From positions 248,001 through 312,000 of the forward strand of contig NZ_JAALGE010000001.1 of the NCBI RefSeq assembly GCF_011057645.1: a stretch of 64,000 nt of DNA, written 5' to 3'. The position numbers and the translations under genes were made by a program. The notes under the pieces were generated by a model. The model was given only the letters and a program-made list of their open reading frames with translations, was not told the origin of the DNA and ran no database searches. How positions within the stretch are numbered: the first letter of the stretch is position 1; each line of letters opens with the position of its first letter. The stretch comes from Marisediminicola senii. Its GTDB lineage: Bacteria > Actinomycetota > Actinomycetes > Actinomycetales > Microbacteriaceae. Positions 1-7,693 of this stretch are shown here, piece after piece.

Positions 1-518
1 GAGAACACCCGGGGACTCGAGGTCCCACCGAAGGTGAAGTACGCCGGAATGTCGACGCCGCTCTCCTCGCCCAGCCGGATCACCTGCGTCGCCCCGAGGC
101 CATGCGGATCGGGGGTGTCGCGTTGGATGACCGCGGCCGACCCGAGCACCGCGGCGATGATCGCGGTGACGAGCGATAGTGCCCAGAGCACGGGCAGGCT
201 CCACCGCGACGGGGTGGGCGCGGTGTCGGGGGTGGACGCGGTGTCGTCATCCGGGGCGGTCGCCTTCGGAACGGGCGGCTGCGGGGCGGCGTCGGCCTGC
301 TGCCCGGGCTGTGGGCCAGCAGTCGCTGGCTCGACGGCAGGCGCGGTGGCTGGCGCCGCGGCATCCACTGGTTCACCCTGCGTCGAGGTGGCCCGCCGCT
401 CGAGCGCCTCGAGTTCGCGCAGTCGCCCGAGGGCCGCTGCGTCGGCGTGGATGTCGGCGCCCGGACCGTATGCGCGCGCCCGGAGCATCCGCAGCTCGTG
501 AACCGCCTCGGGATCCAC
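1..518 (-). CDS. Single-pass membrane protein, C-terminus cut by window edge
   Basis: Not recognised. The 172 visible residues begin at a GTG three bases after the aldo/keto reductase stop, so the two are probably co-transcribed. Residues 1-45 are charged and helical (LRELEALERR), 46-105 are a low-complexity Ala/Pro linker, about 108-131 form one hydrophobic segment (LPVLWALSLVTAIIAAVLG), and the rest would lie on the far side of the membrane. The layout suggests a cytoplasmic N-terminus and an exported domain. The other strand has an open frame here, but it lacks this coherent membrane topology. Function unknown. Confidence 0.6.
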   Translation of the reverse strand, partial: MDPEAVHELRMLRARAYGPGADIHADAAALGRLRELEALERRATSTQGEPVDAAAPATAPAVEPATAGPQPGQQADAAPQPPVPKATAPDDDTASTPDTAPTPSRWSLPVLWALSLVTAIIAAVLGSAAVIQRDTPDPHGLGATQVIRLGEESGVDIPAYFTFGGTSSPRVF

Positions 519-521
519 GCC

Positions 522-1538
522 TTATCGCCGCCGGGCTGCCGGCGCGAGAGTCGCGGCGCCGTAGCTGTTGTCGTTGGGGTTGATCGTGACGCCGGGAGCG
601 ACGATCGCGTCGATGCGGTCGAGGGTCTCCGCGCTCAGCGTGACGTCGAGGGCGGGCAGCTGCGATTCGAGCTGCTGCATGGTGCGCGGGCCGATGATGG
701 CCGACGTCACGCCGGGGTGCCGGATGACGAACGCGATCGCGAGTTCGATCATCGAGATGCCGGCGTCGTCGGCAACCGCCGCAATGTCGTCGATGAGGTC
801 GAGCTTGCGCTGGTTGGCGGCGTACTCCATGTCGAAGCGGTGCCCGGGGCGCGCCGCCGAGGCCGAAACCGGCGGGTTGTCGCGGCTCCACCTCCCCGAC
901 AGCCAGCCGCCGGCGAGCGGACTGTAGGTGAGGGTTCCCATGCCGTGCCGCTGCGTGGTCGGCAGCACGTCTTCTTCGATGCCGCGCACGAGGATCGAGT
1001 ACGGCGGCTGCTCGGTGACGAAGCGTTCCAGGTTGCGCTCCCTGGATACCCACTGCGCCTCGACGATCTCGCTGCCCGAGTACGACGACGAGCCGATGTA
1101 GCGCACCTTGCCCTGCCGCACCAGGTCGGTGAGCGCGCCGAGGGTCTCCTCGACGTCGGTGGTGGGGCTCGGCCGGTGCACCTGGTACAGGTCGATGTAG
1201 TCGGTGTCGAGGCGCCGCAGCGAATCCTCGACGGCGCGCATGATGTACTTGCGCGACCCGCCGCTGCGGTTGGGGCCGTCGCCCATCGGGATGAAGAACT
1301 TGGTCGCGAGCACCACGTCGTCGCGGCGCCCCGTGAGGGCTGCGCCCACGATCTCTTCCGAGCCCCCTGCCGAGTAGACATCGGCGGTATCGACGAAATT
1401 GATGCCAGAAGCGAGGGCGTGATGGATGACGCGGATCGCGTCGTCGCGGTCGTCATTGCCCCACGGCCCGAACATCATCGTGCCCAGGCACAGCGCGCTC
1501 ACCTCGAGACCGGTGCGGCCGAGTAGGCGGTACTCCAT
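522..1538 (-). CDS. Aldo/keto reductase
   Basis: A cytosolic NAD(P)H-dependent oxidoreductase of about 338 residues, the usual AKR size. The catalytic tetrad is visible: Asp50 and Tyr55 (DTADVY), Lys80 (LATK) and His121 (YQVHRP). The C-terminal IIGPRTMQQLE segment is the family cofactor-binding signature. The ATG is chosen because AAGGAG lies seven bases upstream and MEYRLLGRTGLEVS is the typical AKR N-terminus; the frame stays open further upstream but has no family similarity there. The substrate cannot be predicted. It is followed three bases later by the membrane-protein gene. Confidence 0.93.
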   Translation of the reverse strand: MEYRLLGRTGLEVSALCLGTMMFGPWGNDDRDDAIRVIHHALASGINFVDTADVYSAGGSEEIVGAALTGRRDDVVLATKFFIPMGDGPNRSGGSRKYIMRAVEDSLRRLDTDYIDLYQVHRPSPTTDVEETLGALTDLVRQGKVRYIGSSSYSGSEIVEAQWVSRERNLERFVTEQPPYSILVRGIEEDVLPTTQRHGMGTLTYSPLAGGWLSGRWSRDNPPVSASAARPGHRFDMEYAANQRKLDLIDDIAAVADDAGISMIELAIAFVIRHPGVTSAIIGPRTMQQLESQLPALDVTLSAETLDRIDAIVAPGVTINPNDNSYGAATLAPAARRR

Positions 1539-1658
1539 GGGTGCTCCTTCGCAGTCGGGTCGTGCCGGCGCTCGCGGCACGCCACGACACCCCACGAGCA
1601 CCCTAAGCAATTCTCGGCTGAACGGCGCCCGGGAGGGCACCTGCGGCTGCCGCGCCCG

Positions 1659-1664
1659 TAGCAT
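1659..1664 (+). promoter_or_regulatory. -10 element of a probable leaderless promoter
   Basis: TAGCAT lies seven bases before the ATG of the DUF2809 gene, with no convincing ribosome-binding site between, as expected for a leaderless actinobacterial mRNA. No clear -35. Confidence 0.45.
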
Positions 1665-1671
1665 CGGGTCA

Positions 1672-2082
1672 ATGGATGCGGCGGTGGGGCGAGTGCGGGT
1701 GCGGTCGCGGAGGCGCATTGCGCTCGCCGTGCCCGTGGTCATCGCCCTGGGGCTCGTGCTGCGCTTCGGGCTGTCCGGATACGTCGCGGATGCCTCGGGC
1801 GGGGTGCTCTACGCCCTGCTGATGTACCTCGCCATCGCGTTCATCGCCCCGCGCCATGCGGCCATCCGGGTCGGAGTCATCGCGCTCGGCGTCTCGGTCG
1901 GCGTCGAGCTGCTGCAGCTGACGCGCATTCCGCTGCTGCTGGCGGAGGCGTTCCCGCCCGCCGCGCTGGCCCTTGGCACGTCGTTCGCGCTCGCCGACCT
2001 GCCGCCGTATGTGGTCGGTGCGCTCGCTGGCGTGCTGCTCGACCGGTTCCTGGCCTCAGGCCGTTCGGCCGGGCGTCGCTAG
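1672..2082 (+). CDS. DUF2809-type membrane protein
   Basis: A 136-residue protein with a basic N-terminus (VRVRSRRR) and four hydrophobic helices, roughly residues 17-36, 45-60, 65-85 and 105-128. Layout and the ELLQL segment after the third helix resemble DUF2809 proteins, whose biochemical role is unknown. The ATG is placed from the TAGCAT element just upstream. It lies between the divergent reductase and the convergent MFS gene, so probably is a single-gene transcript. Confidence 0.6.
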   Translation: MDAAVGRVRVRSRRRIALAVPVVIALGLVLRFGLSGYVADASGGVLYALLMYLAIAFIAPRHAAIRVGVIALGVSVGVELLQLTRIPLLLAEAFPPAALALGTSFALADLPPYVVGALAGVLLDRFLASGRSAGRR

Positions 2083-2113
2083 GCCAGTCGTCGTTCGCCA
2101 GGGCGACGCCAGG

Positions 2114-3448
2114 TCAGTCCTCCAGCGACTGGCCGCGCAGGTCGGGCAGGGTGAGCGCTGCGATCGCCGCCACCGCGAACACCACCGCGAACACGCCGAA
2201 CGGCAGCGCGACACCGCCGAGCGCGAGCAGCGGGGGAACGCAGAGCGGCGCGATGATCGATGCCAGTCGCCCGAACCCCGCCGCCGAGCCCGCACCCGTT
2301 CCGCGCACCCTGGTGGGGTAAAGCTCCGGCGTGACCGCATAGAGGGCACCCCATGCGCCGAGGTTGAAGAACGACATCAGCGAGCCGAACACCAGGATGG
2401 TGGTGACGTCTCCCGCGGTGCCGAACAGGCCGGCGGCGATCGCCGACCCGGTGAGGAACGTGGCGAGGGTGGCGCGTCGGCCCCACCTCTCGACGAGCCA
2501 CGCCGACACGGCATACCCGGGCAGCTGGGCGAGCGTGATGATCAGCGTGTATTCGAACGACCGCACGAGCGAGAAGCCCTGGGCGACGAGCAGCGTGGGC
2601 AGCCAGATGAATGCTCCGTAGTAGGCGAAGTTCACGCAGAACCACACGATCCACAGCGAGATCGTGCGGCGGCGCAGCGACCGGCCGAACAAGCCGGGGC
2701 GGGGTTGCCTGGGAGTCAGGGCGACGGTGCGGGCATTTACCTGCCCTGCCGGGCTGGGGACGGATGCGGCATCCTCGAAGTTCCTCACGACCTGTTCTGC
2801 CGCGGCGTGACGGCCTTTAGCCTCGAGGAACCGCACCGATTCGGGCAGCCCGAGGCGCACGTAGATCGCATAGACGGCGGGCACCGCACCGAGCGCGAGG
2901 GCCCAGCGCCATCCGTCGTCGCTCGTCGGCACGACGAAGTAGCCGATGAGCGCGGCGGCGGTCCAGCCGACCGCCCAGAACGATTCGAGGATCACGACGA
3001 CGCGGCCGCGAATGCGGGCGGGCGCGAACTCGCTGACCAGGGTGGAGGCGACGGGGAGCTCGGCGCCGAGGCCGAGGCCGACCAGGAAGCGCAGGGCGAC
3101 CAGCGCGCCGATAGACCAGGAGAGCGCAGACAGCCCGGTGAAGAGGCCGTAGACCAGGAGGGTGAGCGCGAACACCTGGCGGCGGCCGAGCTTGTCGGCG
3201 AGGAGCCCGCCGAGGCTCGCGCCGATCGCCATGCCGAGGAAGCCGGCGGAGGCGACCCACGAGAGTTCGGCCGCCTCGACGTTCCACACGATGACCAGCT
3301 GGGCGATGACGAACGAGATGAGTCCGACGTCCATCGCGTCGAGCGCCCAGCCGATGCCGCTGCCGCCGACCAGCTTCGAGTGCTTGCGCGTCCAGGGCAG
3401 GGAATCGAGGCGCTGCGACCGGGTGCGGGTGGTGGTGGCGTTGGTCAT
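2114..3448 (-). CDS. MFS transporter, sugar-porter/niacin-porter-like
   Basis: A 444-residue major facilitator with twelve predicted transmembrane helices. Helix 1 carries ALDAMDVGLISFVI, where paired Asp residues are typical of NiaP/aromatic-acid and sugar porter relatives. The loop 2-3 motif LADKLGRR (about residues 83-90) and its echo VERWGRRATL in the second half are MFS signatures, and PELYPTRVRGTG after helix 10 matches the sugar porter group. Likely a proton-coupled importer; substrate unknown. The ATG is fixed by TACGAT exactly six bases upstream; an upstream ATG in the same frame is less likely. Confidence 0.85.
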   Translation of the reverse strand: MTNATTTRTRSQRLDSLPWTRKHSKLVGGSGIGWALDAMDVGLISFVIAQLVIVWNVEAAELSWVASAGFLGMAIGASLGGLLADKLGRRQVFALTLLVYGLFTGLSALSWSIGALVALRFLVGLGLGAELPVASTLVSEFAPARIRGRVVVILESFWAVGWTAAALIGYFVVPTSDDGWRWALALGAVPAVYAIYVRLGLPESVRFLEAKGRHAAAEQVVRNFEDAASVPSPAGQVNARTVALTPRQPRPGLFGRSLRRRTISLWIVWFCVNFAYYGAFIWLPTLLVAQGFSLVRSFEYTLIITLAQLPGYAVSAWLVERWGRRATLATFLTGSAIAAGLFGTAGDVTTILVFGSLMSFFNLGAWGALYAVTPELYPTRVRGTGAGSAAGFGRLASIIAPLCVPPLLALGGVALPFGVFAVVFAVAAIAALTLPDLRGQSLED

Positions 3449-3454
3449 TCTGGA

Positions 3455-3460
3455 ATCGTA
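3455..3460 (-). promoter_or_regulatory. -10 element of leaderless promoter for MFS gene
   Basis: TACGAT (minus strand) followed by six bases and the ATG of the MFS gene; no ribosome-binding site fits in between. Confidence 0.55.
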
Positions 3461-3523
3461 TTGGTCCCGTCCAGTGCCGCGCGTCACCCTTCGGCAGGTG
3501 CACACGGGCCGCCGGGGTGTTGT

Positions 3524-4336
3524 TCAGCGGCCCTCGGCCTCGGCCTTCTTCTCGAACAGCTCCTTCGTGCGCAGCAGCCGGAGCGCCGTCACCAGGACCA
3601 GGCCGCCGAGCATGTTGAACAGCAGGGTGTACCCGAACCAGCCCAGCCACTCCAGGTAGGTGATCGAGGCGCCGGTGTGAATGGCTCCGAAGATCAGCAG
3701 CGAGTCGAGGATCGAGTGGAACAGCTGCAGTCCGGCGAGCAGGAAGCCGCCGATCACCGTGGCGACGATCTTCGCCACCTCCGATTCGGTGCCCTGCTGC
3801 ATCCGTGTCATCAGGGTGATGGTGCTACCGCCCAGGATGGCCAGCACGATGCTCTGCAGGCCGAAGGGCGCGTCGGTGAAGTGGCGCGCCGACTCGACGA
3901 GCGTGTCGTGCCACTGCGGGAACGCCTGCACGACGAGCCACATGAAGAGCCACCCGCCGGCGAGGTTCGCGACGAGGGTGCCGATCCACAGTCGCGCGAG
4001 CTGGGCGATGGTTCCCTCGCGGGCGACGATCGCGGCGACCGGCATGAGGAAGTTCTCGGTGAACAGCTCGCTGTGCGCGAGCATCAGGGCGATCAGGCCC
4101 ACGCTGAAGGCCAGGCCGGCCAGCAGGTGGTCACCGGTCTGGTCGAGCACAGCGAGGTAGGCCATTACTCCGAGCCCGACCTCGATACCGCCGAAGAAGC
4201 CGGTGATGAGCACTACCCGCCACGTGCGGGCCAGTCGCTCGGCGCCCTCGGTGATGGTGTTGTCGAACGACTCGGCGATCTCGTCTTCGACGGGATCGTC
4301 GCGGTCGCCGATTTCCTTGCGGCGGGCGTCACTCAT
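3524..4336 (-). CDS. Formate/nitrite transporter (FNT) family channel
   Basis: A 270-residue integral membrane protein. It has the six-helix FNT pattern: the ITGFFGGIEVGLGV helix, the LMLAHSELFTENFL segment, then LVANLAGGWLFM and a GGFLLAGLQLFHSILDS helix. FNT pentamers move small monovalent anions such as formate, nitrite or bisulfide. The sequence resembles the YfdC-like branch rather than FocA. The N-terminus (MSDARRKEIGDRDDP) is acidic and cytoplasmic, and the C-terminus is charged. Substrate is not predictable; no formate or nitrite enzyme gene is adjacent, although a molybdoenzyme lies at 33 kb. Confidence 0.85.
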   Translation of the reverse strand: MSDARRKEIGDRDDPVEDEIAESFDNTITEGAERLARTWRVVLITGFFGGIEVGLGVMAYLAVLDQTGDHLLAGLAFSVGLIALMLAHSELFTENFLMPVAAIVAREGTIAQLARLWIGTLVANLAGGWLFMWLVVQAFPQWHDTLVESARHFTDAPFGLQSIVLAILGGSTITLMTRMQQGTESEVAKIVATVIGGFLLAGLQLFHSILDSLLIFGAIHTGASITYLEWLGWFGYTLLFNMLGGLVLVTALRLLRTKELFEKKAEAEGR

Positions 4337-4432
4337 CGGGCAGCTCGTTGCGTGTCATGCTTCACTATCTGCGCGTGGATGCGGCGCATGCAATCCCCTC
4401 CCCTGATCCCCGCGGTGGGGTTGAATCGTGGT

Positions 4433-4765
4433 ATGAACGACGGCCAGCGCACCCAGCTCCTGCGGCGTGAGATGGTGCGCCGGGTGAACGATGGGTGGAA
4501 CGTCACCGAGCTGAATCCGTTCGACGTGACGCTCGTGCATCCGGTCGACGCGCCATGGTGGCGATTGCTGCTGGTCGCGGTGAACCCGGTGTTCTGGTTC
4601 ACCGGCTTTCCCCTGCTGCCGAACGTCGAACGGTGGCTGGCGGTCACGATCGACGAGGACGGCACCCTGTGGAGGTCGACGGTCGGCGACGTTCCACCAT
4701 CGTGGCAGCGCGACTTCTCGTGGGAAGTACCCGACGGGCCGGTGCCGCACGCGACGACGGTGTGA
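4433..4765 (+). CDS. Small hypothetical protein
   Basis: Unrecognised 110-residue protein. It has a charged N-terminus (RREMVRRVNDGW), a Trp-rich hydrophobic stretch near residues 42-62 (WWRLLLVAVNPVFWFTGFPL) that could sit in the membrane, and an acidic end. A -10-like TTGAAT lies six bases before the ATG, so it may be leaderless. This is taken as the real product of a much longer open frame that runs antisense to two well-supported genes. It precedes the DUF6194 gene by 44 bases on the same strand. Confidence 0.5.
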   Translation: MNDGQRTQLLRREMVRRVNDGWNVTELNPFDVTLVHPVDAPWWRLLLVAVNPVFWFTGFPLLPNVERWLAVTIDEDGTLWRSTVGDVPPSWQRDFSWEVPDGPVPHATTV

Positions 4766-4809
4766 CACTCGCTTTTCGCGTGGGCCGCGGCCAAGCTGGA
4801 CGGGTGAGC

Positions 4810-5361
4810 ATGCACGAGATACTGGACGCCATCAGGTTATTCGACGGGGTAGTGGAGTTCGCGCCCACGGAGGGCAGCGATGTTCCGCCCATCGCCTGGG
4901 GTGACCACTTCTTCTACTACTCCCCAGACGGCAGCATCCCCGCTACCACCCAGCCATACGCGACCATCGTGACCAAGGACTACCCCGATGACACGACGTC
5001 ACGGCTCGGCGTCGACGGCCGCTGGAGGTTGAACGTACAGGTCGATGCGACGACCTTCGCCACGCTGACCGGCGGCAGGGGACCGGATGCCGCGCCACAC
5101 GACCCCGCCGAGGCCGACGCCGTGCTGCGGCATCCGGTCTATGGCGCCCTGGATTGGGTGGCGATCATCAACCCGGGGCCGCGCACGCTGTCGATGGCGA
5201 AGACACTGCTGCGCGACGCGCATGAGTCCGCCCGCCGGCGTGCTGAGCGTCGGGATGCGGTGGGCCGCGGTTCCGAGGGCGGGGGTGAGGGTGACGCGCG
5301 TGAGGGCGGCGAGGGTGAGGAGGACGCCCGTGTCACGGGCGCCGGAGGGCCCGCGTCATGA
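4810..5361 (+). CDS. DUF6194 family protein
   Basis: A cytosolic protein of 183 residues. The core (1-145) matches the DUF6194 pattern: MHEILDAIRLFDGV, an aromatic WGDHFFYYSP strand, FATIVTKDYP-like segment, SRLGVDGRWRLN and the C-terminal HPVYGALDWVAIINPG. Function of the family is unknown. The last 40 residues are a Gly/Glu/Ala/Asp low-complexity tail (GSEGGGEGDAREGGEGEED) beyond the domain. A GTG two codons upstream (4804) is an alternative start. The stop overlaps the next start as ATGA, so translation is probably coupled. Confidence 0.72.
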   Translation: MHEILDAIRLFDGVVEFAPTEGSDVPPIAWGDHFFYYSPDGSIPATTQPYATIVTKDYPDDTTSRLGVDGRWRLNVQVDATTFATLTGGRGPDAAPHDPAEADAVLRHPVYGALDWVAIINPGPRTLSMAKTLLRDAHESARRRAERRDAVGRGSEGGGEGDAREGGEGEEDARVTGAGGPAS

Positions 5362-5564
5362 CCGACCCGACACCGTTACCGCCGATCGGACGACCCGCCA
5401 CCCGGGCGCTGGCCGAGGAGGGCATTAACAGCCTGGACGACCTGCGCGGCCGCGACATCGACGAGTTGGCGTCGCTGCACGGCGTAGGGCCGAAGGCGCT
5501 GCGGTTGCTGCGCGAGGTGCTCGACGCGCCGGGGGCGGCCGGGGCGTCGGGGGAGTCGGGCTGA
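5358..5564 (+). CDS. Small helix-hairpin-helix protein
   Basis: A 68-residue protein starting inside the stop region of the DUF6194 gene (ATGA overlap). Residues 10-55 read PPIGRPATRALAEEGINSLD followed by LHGVGPKALRLLREVL. This is a tandem helix-hairpin-helix fold with the GVGPKAL hairpin that usually contacts the DNA backbone. Stand-alone proteins of this type are common in actinobacteria and unstudied. DNA binding is inferred from the hairpin only. The Gly/Ala/Ser tail is probably disordered. Confidence 0.7.
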   Translation: MTDPTPLPPIGRPATRALAEEGINSLDDLRGRDIDELASLHGVGPKALRLLREVLDAPGAAGASGESG

Positions 5565-5570
5565 GCGGCG

Positions 5571-6518
5571 TCAGGCGGCGCCAACCCAGCGATCGTGTAG
5601 CCAGTCGGCAGCAGCGATGGCTTCGCTGCGTTGGAACGCCCGGAGCGTCGGCATGTTCGGTAAGGCCGGTTGCGATGCCTTGTGAAAGAACCCGCCGGCC
5701 AATGCGGCCAGTACCGAGTTGATGGCTTCGTCGGAGACCCCGGCGAACAGCGGGTGCGCCTCAAGTACGCCATCGGCGTCGAAGCTTTCCTGTCGCCGTC
5801 GGGCATCCAGCAGGTAACAGGCGCCGTCCAACCAGCGCGCGCCGACGCTTGCCCACGGCCAGTCGATGATCCAGGCCGTCCCACCTGGGTCGATCAACAC
5901 GTTGTCGGCTCGGCAGTCGAGATGCACAAGAAAGTCTCCTCGGGCGGCCGATGCGACAGTACTGGCGGCGGCCTCGAGGCGGTCGAAGGAGGCGCGAACC
6001 CACTCGGGCAAATCGTTGGTGCTGTTGTCGCGGCGAAGTTGAGCCCATCCGTCGGCTTCGCCAGCGAGTTCATCGGCGGCGTTCGGTAGGTCGCGAAGCG
6101 AAGACCCCCTGACGGTCGGAAGGCTCGCGAGTGCGTCGATGACGGCTGAGATATCGGATCCGTCTCGCGCGGCTCCGGGATGTCCGCCGTCGATGTCTTC
6201 GAGAACCAGCGCGACCCATTCATCCGACTCGTGAAAATGCAAAAGCCGCGGCGCGTGGACCGACTGCGGCAAGGCTGCCAGCACGCGCGCCTCACGGCGA
6301 TGCAGCTCGGCCGCGTACGCATTCCGCCCGTAATGCACGGCTTTGACGAATGCACGGTAGCCGTCGATCGTTATCACTCGGTCTGCGCTGCCCGGGGAGA
6401 ATCCGTGGTGTTGGTTCGATGCGCTGATGACGTCGCTACCGAGAATGGATGCCACCGCCCTGTGCAGCTCGTCGGGCAGATCCGACCACGACACTCGGGA
6501 ATGCTCTGCGTGCGTCAT
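5571..6518 (-). CDS. APH-type phosphotransferase
   Basis: A kinase-like protein of 315 residues in the aminoglycoside/choline phosphotransferase fold. The Brenner motif HLDCRADNVLID (about residues 198-209) provides the catalytic Asp and metal-binding Asn, and IIDWPWA (about 215) the second metal Asp. The nucleotide-binding lobe is seen in YRAFVKAVHYG and ALVLEDIDG. The family includes antibiotic kinases and metabolite kinases; nothing here identifies a drug substrate. The chosen ATG is six bases after TACGGT (leaderless). An ATG eleven codons earlier is the alternative. Confidence 0.85.
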   Translation of the reverse strand: MTHAEHSRVSWSDLPDELHRAVASILGSDVISASNQHHGFSPGSADRVITIDGYRAFVKAVHYGRNAYAAELHRREARVLAALPQSVHAPRLLHFHESDEWVALVLEDIDGGHPGAARDGSDISAVIDALASLPTVRGSSLRDLPNAADELAGEADGWAQLRRDNSTNDLPEWVRASFDRLEAAASTVASAARGDFLVHLDCRADNVLIDPGGTAWIIDWPWASVGARWLDGACYLLDARRRQESFDADGVLEAHPLFAGVSDEAINSVLAALAGGFFHKASQPALPNMPTLRAFQRSEAIAAADWLHDRWVGAA

Positions 6519-6524
6519 CGCATC

Positions 6525-6530
6525 ACCGTA
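6525..6530 (-). promoter_or_regulatory. -10 element of leaderless promoter for phosphotransferase
   Basis: TACGGT (minus strand), six bases (GATGCG), then ATG. Confidence 0.5.
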
Positions 6531-6559
6531 GCTGGCGTCGTGGGCGCCCACCCGTTTCG

Positions 6560-6976
6560 CTAGGCGGCGCCGCGCTTCCTCATGCGCAGCTGCCGCACCG
6601 ACGAGTAGACGAAGGCGGCGGCGACGAGCAGGTAGAACGGGGCAGCGATCGGCGCGACCGCGGCGGCATCATCCCCTCCCGTGGGGACGACCAGGAAGTA
6701 CGAGATTCCCTGCAGGGCGAAGAGCGCGGCCATGACGAAGCCCGAGGGCGGCCCGCCGGTGAGCCGCCACCACGGGCGCGATGGCTCGACCGGTTCGCCC
6801 GCGCCGCGAAAGGTGCGGGTGCAGAGCACCAGCAGGCCGACCAGCAGGGCGATGGTCGCGGCAGCCGCAATCGTGGGGCTCCCCGTGGCAACGACGGCGA
6901 GAAGCCCGGCGAGCAGCACGATGATGTAACCGACGACGACGGCGGCGACTTTGCCGACGGGTGTGGTGATGCGCAT
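6560..6976 (-). CDS. Four-helix membrane protein, unknown
   Basis: Unrecognised 138-residue integral membrane protein. Hydrophobic helices lie near residues 8-28 (VAAVVVGYIIVLLAGLLAVV), 34-52, 80-97 and 108-126. The loop between helices 2 and 3 holds WWRLTGGPPSG and the C-terminus is basic (RQLRMRKRG), so both termini are probably cytoplasmic. A strong ribosome-binding site, GAGGAGG, precedes the ATG by six bases, in contrast to its leaderless neighbours. The phosphotransferase gene starts 41 bases downstream with its own promoter. Confidence 0.7.
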   Translation of the reverse strand: MRITTPVGKVAAVVVGYIIVLLAGLLAVVATGSPTIAAAATIALLVGLLVLCTRTFRGAGEPVEPSRPWWRLTGGPPSGFVMAALFALQGISYFLVVPTGGDDAAAVAPIAAPFYLLVAAAFVYSSVRQLRMRKRGAA

Positions 6977-7046
6977 GTGATTCCTCCTCGCGCTTCACCC
7001 CAGTATTGCCGGGTGCGGGCCGCGGTGCGTCGCGCACGGTGCCGCG

Positions 7047-7424
7047 CTACCGCAACTGGGCGACCCACCGCGCGATGAGGATTCGCACTTGGGCGAGCTG
7101 GTTGTCGGTGATCGGCGCTTCGGTGAACGTCGCGACGAGCCGGTTTCGGTCGGCGCGACGCACCCATTTCGCAAGCGGGCCCACGTCGATCTCGGGGTGG
7201 TCGGGCTTCGGCCTGGCTCCGGTGTGCAGGATCAATTGCACGGCCGTCGGCCTGCGGAGGTTCATGGTCGCGAAGTCATCGGTCAGTGCGTAGTTCGGGG
7301 CATTCCACTTGACGCTTTCGGTCACACCGGGAACCGCGAGCAGCTCGTTCCTCAGGGACTCGATCGTCGGTAGCAGCGGATGCTGCAGTTCGCCGAGCAA
7401 GTCGTCCACCTCTGGTGCCCTCAT
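7047..7424 (-). CDS. DUF1801 (YdhG-like) protein
   Basis: A small soluble protein of 125 residues. LRNELLAVPGVTESVKWNAP followed by YALTDDFATMNL and a C-terminal RLVATFTEAPITDNQLAQV helix match DUF1801 proteins, a cystatin-like fold of unknown function. The start follows TAGGTT by exactly six bases. It stands alone: the membrane-protein gene downstream has its own ribosome-binding site, and upstream lies a repeat element. Confidence 0.8.
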   Translation of the reverse strand: MRAPEVDDLLGELQHPLLPTIESLRNELLAVPGVTESVKWNAPNYALTDDFATMNLRRPTAVQLILHTGARPKPDHPEIDVGPLAKWVRRADRNRLVATFTEAPITDNQLAQVRILIARWVAQLR

Positions 7425-7430
7425 GCGGCG

Positions 7431-7436
7431 AACCTA
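7431..7436 (-). promoter_or_regulatory. -10 element of leaderless promoter for DUF1801 gene
   Basis: TAGGTT (minus strand), then CGCCGC and the ATG. The same hexamer with an almost identical spacer (CGTCGC) precedes the SprT-like gene near 40.3 kb. Confidence 0.55.
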
Positions 7437-7525
7437 CCCACAGCGCGCTATCCCCGTCGAGGGCGAGTCGAGGCTGCGTGGGTGACTGTGGTCTCGGCAG
7501 CTGCGCCGATCTGACCCGCGCGAAG

Positions 7526-7688
7526 CTTTCATCATTCAGGAGGGGACGGTGCCGGCCTGGGGCGTCGAGGTTTGAGATGCCGGCTGCAGCAGCATCCATT
7601 CTTCACACTGCGGCTTGCAAGTGGCCCATTCCTACGCCCGTTCCTGAATGATGGCGAACTCGAGCCGCCCGTTCCTGAATAGCGAAAG
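7526..7688. repeat. Interspersed repeat element, copy A (degenerate, 163 bp)
   Basis: Starts with CTTTCATCATTCAGGA and ends with the imperfect inverse TTCCTGAATAGCGAAAG (7672-7688). It contains one TTCCTGAAT-led 31-bp unit (7641-7671) and traces of another. A block ending CAGCATCCATT (about 7584-7600) sits 76 bases from the left-end GCTTTC, almost the same distance (77) as in copy B. It lies between the M56 gene end and the DUF1801 start. See copy B at 15225-15472. No protein is encoded. Confidence 0.75.
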
Positions 7689-7693
7689 CCCAG

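Noticed and set aside
1973-4432. Most of a 930-codon open frame on the plus strand
   Set aside because: It runs antisense to the MFS and FNT genes, has low-complexity Arg/Glu/Gly composition typical of high-GC shadow frames, and only its last 110 codons look like a protein.
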